64,000 bases of DNA from Sulfobacillus sp. (GTDB lineage: Bacteria > Bacillota > Sulfobacillia > Sulfobacillales > Sulfobacillaceae). How positions within the stretch are numbered: position 1 is the stretch's first letter; every line of letters starts with the position of its first letter. The DNA is taken from contig DAIDDL010000024.1 in the NCBI GenBank assembly GCA_027309085.1, positions 1 to 64,000 on the forward strand, read 5' to 3'. Below, in pieces: positions 1-8,973 of the stretch. The notes beneath the pieces are model-generated. The model worked only from the letters and a program-made list of their open reading frames with translations, was not told where the DNA came from and made no database searches. The position numbers were made by a program, and so were the translations under genes.

Positions 1-8
1 GGATGTGC

Positions 9-32
9 CGGTTCGGTCGAAGGGCCGAACCG
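9..32. repeat. Short hairpin beyond the glucoamylase gene
   Basis: Arms 9-18 and 23-32 can pair around a GAAG loop; the outer eight pairs are perfect (CGGTTCGG with CCGAACCG). It lies about 45 bases past the stop of the leftward glucoamylase gene, so it could end that transcript. No T-run follows on either strand, so a terminator role is only a guess. Confidence 0.35.
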
Positions 33-77
33 ACGGGAAAGTTACGCCTGTCAGACACGAAGCGACACCCGCTGGCT

Positions 78-2658
78 CTATGCTGGCGGCTTCGGGGCAG
101 GAAGAATCATGAGATCACCAAAGATCACATGATTTATAGCAGAATACGACACCGCTTCGCTTAAGGCGCGGGTCTGGGCCCCGTCCGTCTCCGCGATCTC
201 CACCGTTTGCAAGGACGCTGGGATGGTGACAGAGAGGGAATACTGGCCTTCGGCGTTGGCCGTTGTGGAGGTGCTGGCCAGGCCTTGGGAACTGACCACG
301 GCCGCGGAAATTTTCGCCTGAGGAGCGGCCGTTCCGGTGATGGTCTGTACTGTCGAGTTTACAACCCAGTTGCCGCTGTCGACACTGTAAGGTCCCGCCG
401 CTGGCAAAGGGGCGTGTGTCCCGATGAGAATGATGCCGTTAATGGCAGGCTGGAAGGGGTGGGAGACGTCAGGTTGAACTGATTCAGCAAGCTCCGGGGT
501 TGGTCAACGAGCCGGTGTTTGCTGATATCCACTGCCAACCTGACATATTGCGCCATGGCCCAGTTGAGCGGGGCTGCTGAGCCGGTGGCTGCACCGGGCT
601 TGAGTCCAATGCTCGCAGTGGCCGGATTGGTTCCTGGGGCAGATGCGGGAATTGTCGTGGTGAAGGGCCAAACTTGTTCGGGAATCATTCCCAAACCGTA
701 GGCCATATTCTGCATGGTTTGCAGGTAAAACAGAGGGCTGTTGGCCGTTGGAATATGCTGTAACTGCGCCGCTAAATCATACTCCCCGCGCTCGCCGTCG
801 AGAACGGGCCATAGCCCCCCGTATCCTGAGCCGTTGTACGGGTCCCCGTTTGCATAGTTGCCGTAGCGGTCGTGATTATACCGGTGAAATCCGGGCCCGT
901 TCGGTGTTTGCACCCGAATCGTGCGGTCTATGACCTTGATAGAATTCTGAATGACTGGGTCGGAAGGGGAGAGGAGACCTAAGCGCACCAATGACAAAAA
1001 GCCGGCATCGACAATAGTGTTTTGGGGATAGGTGCTGCCGCCGTTGGCAATGGTGATCATGTTGGACGGGTTGACTGTGGCCGCCGTGCTGATCCGAATG
1101 AAGTACGGACGGGAAGAAAGTGGACCGTTCGCCGCCACGGTCCACGCTTGGATGTGGTCCAGCCAGTGGCGGGCTACCGCCTGATAGACGGCAGCCTGAG
1201 CCGGGTGGGCATCTTGCTGTGCGATCTTGGCTCCTAGCGCTAAAGCGGCGATGTCCACGGCCATGGTGTTGGGCGAAAACCCTGACGCCTCTTCCCAGCG
1301 TTCGAGATCGGTCCATGGGCCGTGCGCGAGAATATAGCGCAAGGCCGGTTCTATATGTTCTTTGTAGGTGGTTGGCCCGTCTTCCTTCAGTTGATACGCC
1401 AAAATCACCGGAAATCCATCTTGGTCGAGTTCCTGACCTGTCCAAAAAGGGGTGCCGTTGGCATAAGAATTTTGGGGGAGTTGCCATTGGGGTACTGATC
1501 TGTGGTGAAGAACCAGTGCAGGATCTGTGAAGCGGTGCGCTTGTCGCCGGCGGCGAGCAGCGCGGACGCCATTTGGTAGGCATCTCTCACCCAGGTCATG
1601 TGATATCCCGTGACGGACGCACTGGTGGCCGGTTCATCCTCCCCCCACGGGGTGGTCAAAGATGCAGCCATCGCCCCGATATCGGTTTTGTCCTCCGCGG
1701 CCTTTATGGTCATCAGTGCCAGCCAGTACTCGCGGCGCAACTGGGGAGTCAGATCATGCGGTCTATACAGGGGAGCCAAATATTGGTGCCACTGCGCGAT
1801 AAATTGGCCAAGAAGAGCCGTGGTGGGCACGCTGGCAGCCGGGAGGGTTCCGGATGCCACGGCACTGGCAGACCCTAAAGTGGCTGTCGCCGCGCTGGTG
1901 GCCTGAGATGGGGAGCTTCCATAGCCGACAGCGACGACACCCGTGAATGTCGCCGCCGATCCAGCCAGAGGTACTATCTGGCCGATATTTCCCTGGGCTT
2001 GGGTGAGGCCATCGGTGCTGCCCATGTAGCCAGTGCTGGTCTGGGTGAAGGCGGGACTGCTGGCAACGGCGGATGACACTGAGCCGTTCTCGGCAATGAG
2101 CACCGGATGACCCTGAACAACGGCTGCATAGCCGCTGTTCCCTGTCCCCAAGTTATCGAGGTGGGGATTGGAAAACAGGTAAAGCTGGTAATCGCTGGTG
2201 ACCCCTGTCAAGATATGCCGGTGAAACTCCATCACGAGGGCACTCGTATGGGGATTGGTAAAGAATGTTTCCTGCAGCACATAGGCTTTGCTGGCGGGAG
2301 TGTTGACGACACGCACGGCCAACGCCTTGTCATTCACCAGGGAATAGTGGTGGGACATTTCCGATACAGGCGTGGCATGGCCGTTGTGGACCACGACAAA
2401 CTCAATGTCCCGGCTATCCGCCACATTAATGTTGGGATAGTAGGTTTCGCCAATGGATCCGTGCAGGACGTCCGCCCAGACTTTGGACTGGGTGTCCCGG
2501 GCTGTAATCACCGCATCATTGCGCCCGACCGTCCAATATGGGGTGGGCGGAGATGAGGGGATGGGAGCTGGTGTCCCGGCGCTGGCCAAAAGCAGCGGAG
2601 CCGGCAAAATAAAGGTGGCGCCAAGGGCCAATAAGGTGGAGTGAGTAAAAATCCTCAT
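78..2658 (-). pseudogene. GH15 glucoamylase, secreted, broken by two frameshifts
   Basis: Glycoside hydrolase family 15 enzymes release glucose from the non-reducing ends of starch and related alpha-glucans. Three reading frames join into one protein of about 860 residues. The start encodes a signal peptide (MRIFTHSTLLALGATFIL..., then an Ala/Pro-rich stretch), so the product is exported. A bacterial-type N-terminal beta domain follows, then the catalytic barrel with MTWVRDAYQMASALLAAGD, an ERWEE segment carrying the likely general acid, and PEQVW carrying the likely general base. A beta-rich C-terminal domain ends the protein. The frame breaks near 1470-1478 and near 494-499. Both breaks lie in C-tracts of the coding strand, and adding one C to each restores the frame. 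All catalytic segments survive. Either the gene is newly inactivated or the assembly under-called homopolymers. The family call is firm; pseudogene status is not. Confidence 0.8.
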
Positions 2659-2721
2659 ATGATTTTGCCCTTCGGCCCGCGCGCCATTCTCTTCATCATT
2701 TGCTGATTATACGGGCAATTT

Positions 2722-3144
2722 TTATATTCGACCGCGCGGGGCTGTCGGACGTTGAAATTGAGGCTCGTTGTCTTTCGGTGTGTGACTGGGGCTACTATTC
2801 GGAGCGCCGATTTTGATTGTTGATGTGGACTGTAGCTGTTTGAGGTGCTTCGCTAACCCCATGAGGGCCTCGTCTGAAATTTCCACATCATCCACGAGGC
2901 AGCGCTCATTGAAGCGCAAAATATGGGGTTTGGTGAGCAAGCCCGAGCTGTATCCGGCCGATCGCAAGATTCGATATAGCATTGTGGACGTTGATCCTTT
3001 ACCATTTGTTCCCGCGATTAAGATCACCGGCAGATCCCATGGCTCTTCGAGATGGGTCAGGAGCCGATGGAAGGTTTCCACGGTGTACGGAGAATTGGGA
3101 CACGGGATCGTATCGATCCATTTAATGGCCTCTTCCCGATTCAT
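2722..3144 (-). pseudogene. FolC/Mur-ligase family N-terminal fragment
   Basis: Folylpolyglutamate synthases add glutamate to folates using ATP. This 140-residue product has the N-terminal part only: SPYTVETFHRLLTHL, then the ATP-binding loop AGTNGKGSTSTMLYRIL at about residues 43-60, then SGLLTKPHILRFNERC. The family is normally about 420-440 residues, so two thirds are missing, including the C-terminal domain. The last 30 residues are Pro/Ser-rich and do not look like the family. A good ribosome site (AGGAGAG) precedes the ATG, which overlaps the stop of the upstream MFS fragment as ATGA. The two genes were probably once a coupled pair. The fragment is very unlikely to be an active ligase. 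Confidence 0.7.
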
Positions 3145-3650
3145 TGGTCTCTCCTATATATCTTCACAGAAGATGGCGTTTGCCACCCATTCCAATGCTG
3201 CAGGAGCTGGGTCAGGCAGTAACCTAAGAGGATGATGGCGCCCGCTCCGGCAAAAATTACGCGAGCCGACACCTCGGTGGCCGCGAGACTTACGAGTCCA
3301 TAGACCAACAGACCGACGACCGACAGCGTCATCTGTAAGAAGCCTTTGACACGCCCCTGGTACTCCATGTCGGTAGTCGTTTGGATTATAGTGTCGTAGG
3401 TCACCCGAGACATTGAAAAGTCAACCCCATCACGAAATAGGCGATCATGGCCTCGATGCGCGTCTGTGACGCGGCAAATAGAACGGTTGCAACGCCTAAG
3501 ATCACCAAGCCGAGCTACTGAACGACGCGGGGTTTCCGCTGCATCACCGGCAGGATGGCCATTCCAGCGACTATTTCTCCGATCGCCCAACAGCTGTCGA
3601 GCAAGCTATACCCAAGAGCTCCGAGATGCAGACTGAACTTGGATCTCAGG
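3141..3650 (-). pseudogene. MFS transporter C-terminal remnant
   Basis: A major facilitator superfamily permease is visible in pieces over two frames. Reading leftward, one frame gives ALGYSLLDSCWAIGEIVAGM and, after an in-frame stop, LGLVILGVATVLFAASQTR and IAYFVMGLTF. The frame then shifts to give VTYDTIIQTTTDMEYQGRVKGF and two more hydrophobic helices, ending YRRDQ. This is the second half of a 12-helix MFS protein with at least one stop and one frameshift. The 5' half is absent. The stop codon overlaps the start of the folC fragment. The substrate cannot be inferred. Confidence 0.7.
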
Positions 3651-3715
3651 CAGTCACCTCTTCGCCTATTTTCCATACAATACTAGTGAATTCCATTTTA
3701 TAGGAGGTGTCTACC

Positions 3716-4228
3716 ATGCCCATCGGGCCAATTCCCCGAGATTGCATTGCTGTCTGCGCCCCAGAAGCGGGAGACGTCACCCAAGAAGTTCCCTTCTTTA
3801 GCGGCGTGGTTCAGTTTTCGAGCGCGTGCTTAAGCTTGTCCAATGTCACGGTCACCGGTTGCACCGTCACCGACGTCTTCTTTACGTCCGTGTCATCCCG
3901 CGCCGTCGGCATTACGGTCGCCGTAGCCGTTGATATCGCATTCGACGCAACCGTTGATGGATTCACGTTCCACGGCACCGGAACCGTCGAGGGCAACATC
4001 TTTTTTGTCCGGGTACTGCTGCCGACTAAAGGTGGATCGCTCATCTCTCCACCCGACTGTGCGGGAAATTTCACCTGCACGGCCCGGTATGCCGGCGTCG
4101 ATCCCACAACCGGCCAACAGCAGTTCATCGTGCATCTCAGGGGAGACGTAACGTGCGCCTACTGCTCCCCGATACCCTATGTCATTGTGAAAGCTTGCCG
4201 ACCGGTTAAAGACCGGGTTGAAGACTAA
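3716..4228 (+). CDS. Cys-rich beta-type protein, paralogue A (unknown function)
   Basis: The family is not recognised. I start at ATG 3716 because the ribosome site TAGGAGGTG (3701-3709) overlaps the GTG at 3707. The product is about 170 residues with no signal peptide or membrane segment. It has alternating hydrophobic and Thr/Ser residues typical of beta strands. It shares an ordered motif set with the next gene: an N-terminal C-x3-C, VTVTGCTV, a VAVDI strand, CTARYAG followed by DP, and a final GDVTCAYC near the C-terminus. The two genes are 12 bases apart and the next ribosome site overlaps this stop, so they are probably co-transcribed and made in step. The even Cys content and beta character would suit a spore-surface or extracellular assembly protein, but this is a guess. 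Confidence 0.65.
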   Translation: MPIGPIPRDCIAVCAPEAGDVTQEVPFFSGVVQFSSACLSLSNVTVTGCTVTDVFFTSVSSRAVGITVAVAVDIAFDATVDGFTFHGTGTVEGNIFFVRVLLPTKGGSLISPPDCAGNFTCTARYAGVDPTTGQQQFIVHLRGDVTCAYCSPIPYVIVKACRPVKDRVED

Positions 4229-4240
4229 GGAGGGATATTG

Positions 4241-4729
4241 ATGTCGGCACCCGACCAAAACTGCCAAGAGCTCTGCACCGCCATTGCCAGCGGCGTCTCA
4301 GCGCCTGTTAAGGCCCTGGGCGTCTGCGACTACCAAGTGTCCAACCCCCTTGAAGATGTGGTTGTCACCGGTTGCACCGTGGAAGAAGCGTTCGCCACTC
4401 CCATCAGCGACACGAGGGTGTTGGTGACAGTCAATGTCGCCGTGGACTTCACCGCCGTGGAAGCATCGAGCGGCCTTCCCTTTAGCGCCCAATGCGAGAC
4501 GTCCATCCCTGTGATTGTCACTCTCGCTCCACCACCGGCGGCCACGATATCCGAGCAATTTCCGTGCACCACCGACGTAACATGCACCGCCCAGTACGCC
4601 GGTTTCGAACCAGCTCCGTCTCCAGACATCAGTGCCGAAGAGTTTATCATCAGCGTCACCGGCAGTGTTTCCTGCACCAGTTGCGCGCCCGCCACGGTCA
4701 ACGTGCAACTGTGTCCGACTGCAGACTAG
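4241..4729 (+). CDS. Cys-rich beta-type protein, paralogue B (unknown function)
   Basis: This 162-residue product is a clear paralogue of the preceding one. Shared landmarks are an N-terminal C-x3-C, VVVTGCTVEEAF, VNVAVDF, CTAQYAGFEP, and SVSCTSCAP near the C-terminus. ATG 4241 is preferred over TTG 4238 because the ribosome site AAGGAGGG (4227-4234) spaces correctly to the ATG. A strong rho-independent terminator follows within about 10 bases of the stop, so the pair forms a short two-gene unit. No signal sequence or membrane helix is seen. Function is unknown; a structural surface protein is possible. Confidence 0.65.
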   Translation: MSAPDQNCQELCTAIASGVSAPVKALGVCDYQVSNPLEDVVVTGCTVEEAFATPISDTRVLVTVNVAVDFTAVEASSGLPFSAQCETSIPVIVTLAPPPAATISEQFPCTTDVTCTAQYAGFEPAPSPDISAEEFIISVTGSVSCTSCAPATVNVQLCPTAD

Positions 4730-4739
4730 CAAAACAAAC

Positions 4740-4778
4740 CGGGTCCCCCACACCAAGGGGGTCCCGACTTTCTTTCTT
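4740..4778 (+). terminator. Rho-independent terminator after the Cys-rich pair
   Basis: Arms 4740-4749 (CGGGTCCCCC) and 4757-4766 (GGGGGTCCCG) pair with one mismatch around a 7-base loop. A T-rich tract (actttctttctt) follows at once. Confidence 0.85.
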
Positions 4779-4997
4779 ACCTTGCAAAAGACGACGCCTC
4801 AGTTCGCACCCCACCTCCGACAGTAATTGGGGACGGTCATCGCCAACCCCTAATCGAGATGCGGATCGAGTTTTGGGCCATAAGTGCTCCCTTTTAGTTT
4901 CGGGCGGCATATCTCCCTCCGATTACCCCCATTTCGCCCTCTCGCCTGCATAGGGGCCATGGCGGCGATGCACTCTACGCAAAAAGGAGGATACCTC

Positions 4998-5216
4998 ATG
5001 GCCCAATTCAAACTTCCTGATCTGCCCTATAAGCTCGACGCGTTGGAGCTATGCGGTTCAACCGCGCGGAATGGAATGTGGGTAAGATTTGACGCTTACA
5101 CAGAACCGGTGTGGTCACGAAAGTGTCAGATTGCGAATACAGTAGTCGAAAGACCTTTCCACCCCGGGCGAGTTTGGTTCCTACGACAAAGGAGGAAACG
5201 CGTTGTCCAAGGTTGA
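4998..5216 (+). pseudogene. sodA N-terminal stub fused to unrelated sequence
   Basis: A strong ribosome site (AAAAAGGAGG, 4981-4990) precedes an ATG whose first residues, MAQFKLPDLPYKLDALE, match the start of Fe/Mn superoxide dismutases. The family would continue with P-H-(I/F) and the metal-binding His-rich helices. Here the sequence turns to LCGSTARNGM and has no further SOD character. No metal ligands are present, so the product cannot be a dismutase. The open frame runs on to 5216 and overlaps the start of the next gene by 14 bases. The simplest reading is a recombination joint just after codon 17 that left the sodA promoter and translation start in place. Confidence 0.55.
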
Positions 5217-5646
5217 GAGTAATGCAAAAACAGCAAACGACCCATTGTCGTCCAATCCACCGTCTCACTACAATCACGAGAATGTGGATCCGTCAGTGCT
5301 GGTCGATTGCAGCGTGACGCTTAAGCCTCAGTACGTTCCCGGCGGGACGGTTTGGATTCGGCAAGGCCCCGGCAATGAGGCCACTATTTTAATCATCGTC
5401 GAGAACCTACCCGATCCCCGCACCTTCGGAGAGGAGTTTACCGATTACTGGTACATCATCTACGGCGTCATCGAGCGCCGCATGGGTCGGTTGGAAGGCA
5501 CCTCCATCTGGTTCGCTTCGCATTCCGGCACCGATCTCCCGGTACCGTTTCCTCCGTTAGCCCCGGTTTCGATTGTTCCCGGCACGAAAGGAGAGCCCGC
5601 TGCAGGGTTTGCCGTTCTCGACGGCAATCTACGGGATTGCCATTGA
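5203..5646 (+). CDS. Hypothetical protein
   Basis: A strong ribosome site (AAAGGAGGA, 5189-5197) sits correctly for a TTG start at 5203. The 147-residue product begins with a polar, Asn/Ser/His-rich segment. It continues with VDCSVTLKPQYVPGGTVWIR, FTDYWYIIYGVIERRMGR and a Pro-rich stretch, and ends FAVLDGNLRDCH. I see no signal peptide, membrane helix or known motif. Two Cys flank the folded part. A rho-independent terminator lies about 50 bases downstream, which supports this as a real transcribed gene. I do not recognise the family. Confidence 0.5.
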   Translation: MSKVESNAKTANDPLSSNPPSHYNHENVDPSVLVDCSVTLKPQYVPGGTVWIRQGPGNEATILIIVENLPDPRTFGEEFTDYWYIIYGVIERRMGRLEGTSIWFASHSGTDLPVPFPPLAPVSIVPGTKGEPAAGFAVLDGNLRDCH

Positions 5647-5694
5647 GGGGAACCCGTCATCGTTAGGGTAAATTCCCTTAGTGGAATGGGAGGA

Positions 5695-5723
5695 GAGGCT
5701 GTCCAAAAAGGGCAGCCTCCTTC
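5695..5723 (+). terminator. Rho-independent terminator
   Basis: GAGGCTGTCC (5695-5704) and GGGCAGCCTC (5710-5719) pair around an AAAAA loop, then TTCGTATTGT follows. It would end transcription of the hypothetical gene at 5203-5646. Confidence 0.65.
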
Positions 5724-6123
5724 GTATTGTCGGGGCAGAACGTCCCTAGGTTCAAGATTTTTCGAGCTGTCTAATACCTTGGTTAAAAGGCGATTGTCAC
5801 GCGAAATGCGTCGCCGCAAATGAACACCACCCCGCGGAATCCCAGCCGTGTCCAGAGCCAATCGTTCAACACGCCCCTCCTGGCAAGGCCACAGCAGAGA
5901 CCCACTGGATCGACCCGGCGCCTTCTGACGATTGGCCGTCCCTCGTGCCGTGGCGGGCGCGGAGCGGAAGCTGGACGGCATCAATTGTTGGCGCTAATTT
6001 ATTTTGGCACGGGTTTAGCTAAAATGGGGCTGCCATCAAAGTCCCTGGGATCGGCTAAGGCTGTTGGCATCACGGTTAATACCCAGCGAGTTTGGAGTGG
6101 CAGGTCCTTCCGTTAGGAGAAAT
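5724..6123. other. Gene-free stretch
   Basis: Only short frames are present, and none carries a recognisable motif or a credible ribosome site. The sequence lies between a terminator and a set of palindromes, and may be old mobile-element debris, but I cannot identify it. Confidence 0.4.
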
Positions 6124-6260
6124 GCAGGGGACTAGTCCCCTGCACCCCTACGCTCGCCGCGAGGCAGGCCCAGCAAGGGGTTGCTGGGCCAGAAAATAGC
6201 GTGGGGGTAAGGCAATACCCGTCAAGGCTCAATAAACGCTGCGCGGCCTTGACGGGTATT
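6124..6260. repeat. Cluster of four palindromes/hairpins
   Basis: Four foldable units lie side by side. GCAGGGGACTAGTCCCCTGC (6124-6143) is a perfect 20-base palindrome. Arms 6144-6154 and 6198-6208 pair with one mismatch. These enclose a 10-base-pair hairpin, GGCCCAGCAA (6167-6176) with TTGCTGGGCC (6181-6190) around GGGG. Finally AATACCCGTCAAGGC (6214-6228) pairs perfectly with 6246-6260 around a 17-base loop. The cluster ends where topB homology begins. It could be a mobile-element end, a recombination or transfer site, or a structured RNA. None is proven. Confidence 0.6.
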
Positions 6261-6293
6261 CGGCATGGGACACGTGGCACCAAGCGGACTACC

Positions 6294-7010
6294 CCACATC
6301 GTTACGTTTTGGACCAGAAAGAAACCAAAGCCCCACCCAAAATTAACGACGCCTCCCTGTTGGCCCTGATGGAAAAGCACGGGCTAGGCACTCCTGCCAC
6401 CCGGGCCCGGATTGTGGAGGTCTTGTTGATCAGAAACTACGTGGAACGGCAGAAAAAGACGGTGGTCAGCACGGAGAAAGGGCGGGCGTTGCTGAAAGTA
6501 GTGCCGGCCACAGCCCAGTCCCCGGAGCTCACGGGGCAATGGGAGGCTCACCTGGACGCGATAGCCGCAGGGACGGGAAAGGCCGGCGACTTCATGCAGG
6601 CCATTCGCGTGTATACGCAGGAGTTGGTGATGGCGGCCCAAGGGCAGGCGGCCACGGCGGTGGGCACCGATCTGGGGGCCTGTCCGGTGTGTCAGACCGG
6701 ACACATCGTCGCCAGCAAGAAAGGCTGGGGCTGCTCCCACTGGCGGGAAGGCTGCTCGTTCACCATTTGGAAGACGGTCGCGGGCAAAGCGCTCACCGCC
6801 ACCGACGTGAAGTCCCTGCTCGCCGGCAAAACGACCCGGGAGATACGTGGTTTCACCTCGAAAGCCGGGAAACCGTTCAGTGCGCAGCTTACGTTGAATA
6901 AGACCACCGGCGCTGTTGCATTTGTGTTCTCGCGAAAGGAGGATCAGCCCCATGCCAAAGCGCACCCTTCGCAGAATGCGGGACGGACGGTTCCGGGCCG
7001 TCCTGTATGA
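6294..7010 (+). pseudogene. DNA topoisomerase III (topB) C-terminal fragment
   Basis: Type IA topoisomerases of the TopB group pass single DNA strands and are common on conjugative elements. Homology starts near RYVLDQKETKAPPK and runs through LMEKHGLGTPATRA and a winged-helix region (IVEVLLIRNYVERQKKTVVSTEKG). A C-terminal zinc-type domain follows (ACPVCQTGHIVASKKGWGC) with a repeat of the terminal fold after it. The N-terminal two thirds, including the Toprim domain and active-site Tyr, are missing, so it is inactive. The last 19 codons overlap the next gene's ribosome site and start, and this tail looks non-native. It suggests that a mobile island was truncated here. Confidence 0.7.
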
Positions 7011-8208
7011 GACAAACGGGAATCTGGCAGGCTTGTTAAGGCCGCCAAATCTACCGGGCAAGGATCCCATGGGTCATGACGGGGAGCAAGAACCCGACAT
7101 GATGAGACGCCGCAGGGAAAGAAGAGGCAGGGCGATACCGGAGACCCAGAGGCGCTGGACTGCAGGGCGTCTCACTTATTCCCTCATGATGCGCGGGACG
7201 GGATTTCTCCTGGTGGGGCTTCTCTCGGGCTGCGGTGTTGCCCAGGCGGCCGGGGTGGCCTTTCCTGCGGCCGCCTCACCCAAGGCTCCAATCACGGCAC
7301 TGTCGTGGATTAGTGAGCCGCAAGCGGGATTTGCCCCGTGGCGTGCCGCATTGCGCCAAGCCCAGACAGGCGTGGACGTCAATGCCTATCTGCTGACGGA
7401 TTCCGCCTATGTCCAAGATTTGCGCCAGATCGCGCGCTGCGGCATTCCGGTCCGGATCATCCTAGCCCCTAATCCCTATCACGATGCGGTCGCGATCCCT
7501 GAAGAGAAGGCGCTCCTGGTCGGCAGCGGGATTCCGTGGCATTGGGCTCCGTCCCGCTTTGATGCGGCGTATGCGACGGACCATGCCAAGTATCTGATTG
7601 TCAATCCCGGCACGCCGCACGCTCTAGCCATCGTAGGCTCCCCGAATGGCACATGGAGTGCGTTTGGGGGATATAACGCCGAGGACGCGATCGCAACGAC
7701 ACGTCCGGCAATCACCGCAGCGCTCACCCAGGTGTTTCAGGCGGATTGGGCGGGACGCCCGGCCGGACCGGCTCCCCATCACACTTTGGTCTTATCGCCC
7801 GGGGCCCAGTCTGCCTTCCTGACCCTATTGGCCGGTTCTGGGCCAATAGCCGTCACGGCCGAAGAATTGGGCGATGTGCCTACGCTCTATCGCGCCCTGG
7901 CAGCCCATGGGCGGCAAGCACGGCTGCTGGTGCCGGCCAGCCTCCTGACGTCGCGCGCCGCGCAAAGAACCGTGGCCTTCCTACGCCAGGCAGGTGTTCA
8001 GGTCCGCACCTTACGCCGTCCTGACGTGCATGCCAAATGTCTGATCACAGCCCAGCAGACGTGGGTGGGATCCCAGAATTGGTCGGAGCCGTCTTTAGAC
8101 AATAATCGCGAGGTGGGTGTGGTCACGCCGAATCTGGCCATTCACGCTCAAGCTCTGACCTGGTTTAACCAGCTCTGGGGGCAGGCCGCGCCGTGGGCCA
8201 GGAACTGA
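6952..8208 (+). CDS. Phospholipase D-superfamily protein, membrane-anchored or lipoprotein
   Basis: Two copies of the PLD H-x-K signature are visible. The first is TDHAKYLIVN followed by GSPNGTWSAF; the second is DVHAKCLITA followed by GSQNWSEPS and NNREVGV. Proteins of this type are nucleases or phosphodiesterases working through a paired His site. A hydrophobic segment with a lipobox-like LLSGC lies about 80 residues in, so the catalytic part is probably outside the membrane. I choose ATG 6952 because AAAGGAGGA (6936-6944) is ideally placed. ATG 7186 or 7189 would give a conventional lipoprotein but lacks a clear ribosome site. The Arg-rich first 78 residues are unusual. The gene overlaps the topB tail. 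Confidence 0.65.
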   Translation: MPKRTLRRMRDGRFRAVLYETNGNLAGLLRPPNLPGKDPMGHDGEQEPDMMRRRRERRGRAIPETQRRWTAGRLTYSLMMRGTGFLLVGLLSGCGVAQAAGVAFPAAASPKAPITALSWISEPQAGFAPWRAALRQAQTGVDVNAYLLTDSAYVQDLRQIARCGIPVRIILAPNPYHDAVAIPEEKALLVGSGIPWHWAPSRFDAAYATDHAKYLIVNPGTPHALAIVGSPNGTWSAFGGYNAEDAIATTRPAITAALTQVFQADWAGRPAGPAPHHTLVLSPGAQSAFLTLLAGSGPIAVTAEELGDVPTLYRALAAHGRQARLLVPASLLTSRAAQRTVAFLRQAGVQVRTLRRPDVHAKCLITAQQTWVGSQNWSEPSLDNNREVGVVTPNLAIHAQALTWFNQLWGQAAPWARN

Positions 8209-8385
8209 GGGCCGATGCGCCCATTCTTCACCATAGGGAGAGCGTGTGATAGACACGATGCTGCTCAAACTCTTGGTCGCGGCGGGGCTGTGGGGTTTCA
8301 TGCCCAATGACGGCACCCGTTTGTAGCAGCTCTGGCATCCGCAATGACTTTCCGCACTTCATAACCCGAAAGGTTGGTGTTTCCT

Positions 8386-8811
8386 ATGCCCGAACCGCAA
8401 TCCATCGATGTTCAGTTTTACACCATTCCCGAAGTGGCGCAGATCCTGCGGTGTTCGCCCCGTACCGTCCATGCCATGATTCATACCCATCGGCTGCCCG
8501 CCAAAGGATTTCATCTGGATGCCGTGACCCTGAGCACTCCGGAACGGTGGGATCGGATGCTCCTGGTCTTTGCGTGGGCGTATTATTGGTTGAATGCCGC
8601 CGGGTGGGCCATGGAAACCGCGGGCAAAGCCCGCGAATGGCGTGCCAATACGGTGAAAGCGTACCGCACGCATGCGTTGTGGCGCTTGGGCCATTGGGGC
8701 TTGGAACACCATGACCTGGTCTGGCGCACTCTGCTCCGCGCCGTGCGCGACTTTCGCCGCCACATCCCGCCTTTGCCCATTCGCGAGGTGACGGAAGCCA
8801 CCAGCCCATAA
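8386..8811 (+). pseudogene. HTH domain fused to IS4-type transposase tail
   Basis: The first 40 or so residues (FYTIPEVAQILRCSPRTVHAM) look like an excisionase/MerR-type helix-turn-helix. From about residue 43 the sequence becomes KGFHLDAVTLSTPERWDRM followed by a Trp-rich helix (FAWAYYWLNAAGW). That resembles the C-terminal end of IS4-family transposases just after the catalytic Glu region. The Asp residues and most of the DDE domain are missing. ATG 8386 is used; the GAAAGG element is 12 bases upstream, which is loose. The likeliest reading is a deletion that joined two mobile-element genes. A small DNA-binding protein may still be made. Confidence 0.45.
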
Positions 8812-8973
8812 GTTCTGGGAGGCGCTGTGAATCATACCGTCCCGATTCGCCCGCCGGGGGCGAATCGGTGGCGTTCATGCGTTCTCTCCCTCGAGAAGTC
8901 CTGGAATCGCTTCCGAGGCTCCCGAGACCCACTGGATATGCCGCGCTCAGGGCCCCGACGCCACAGACTAACC

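Noticed and set aside
876-1583. 235-codon leftward frame inside the glucoamylase
   Set aside because: Out of frame with clear GH15 motifs and rich in Arg/Pro; it is a shadow of the glucoamylase.
8246-8326. 26-residue hydrophobic small ORF (VIDTMLLKLLVAAGLWGF)
   Set aside because: A ribosome site-like GGGAGAG is present but too close, and nothing else supports expression.
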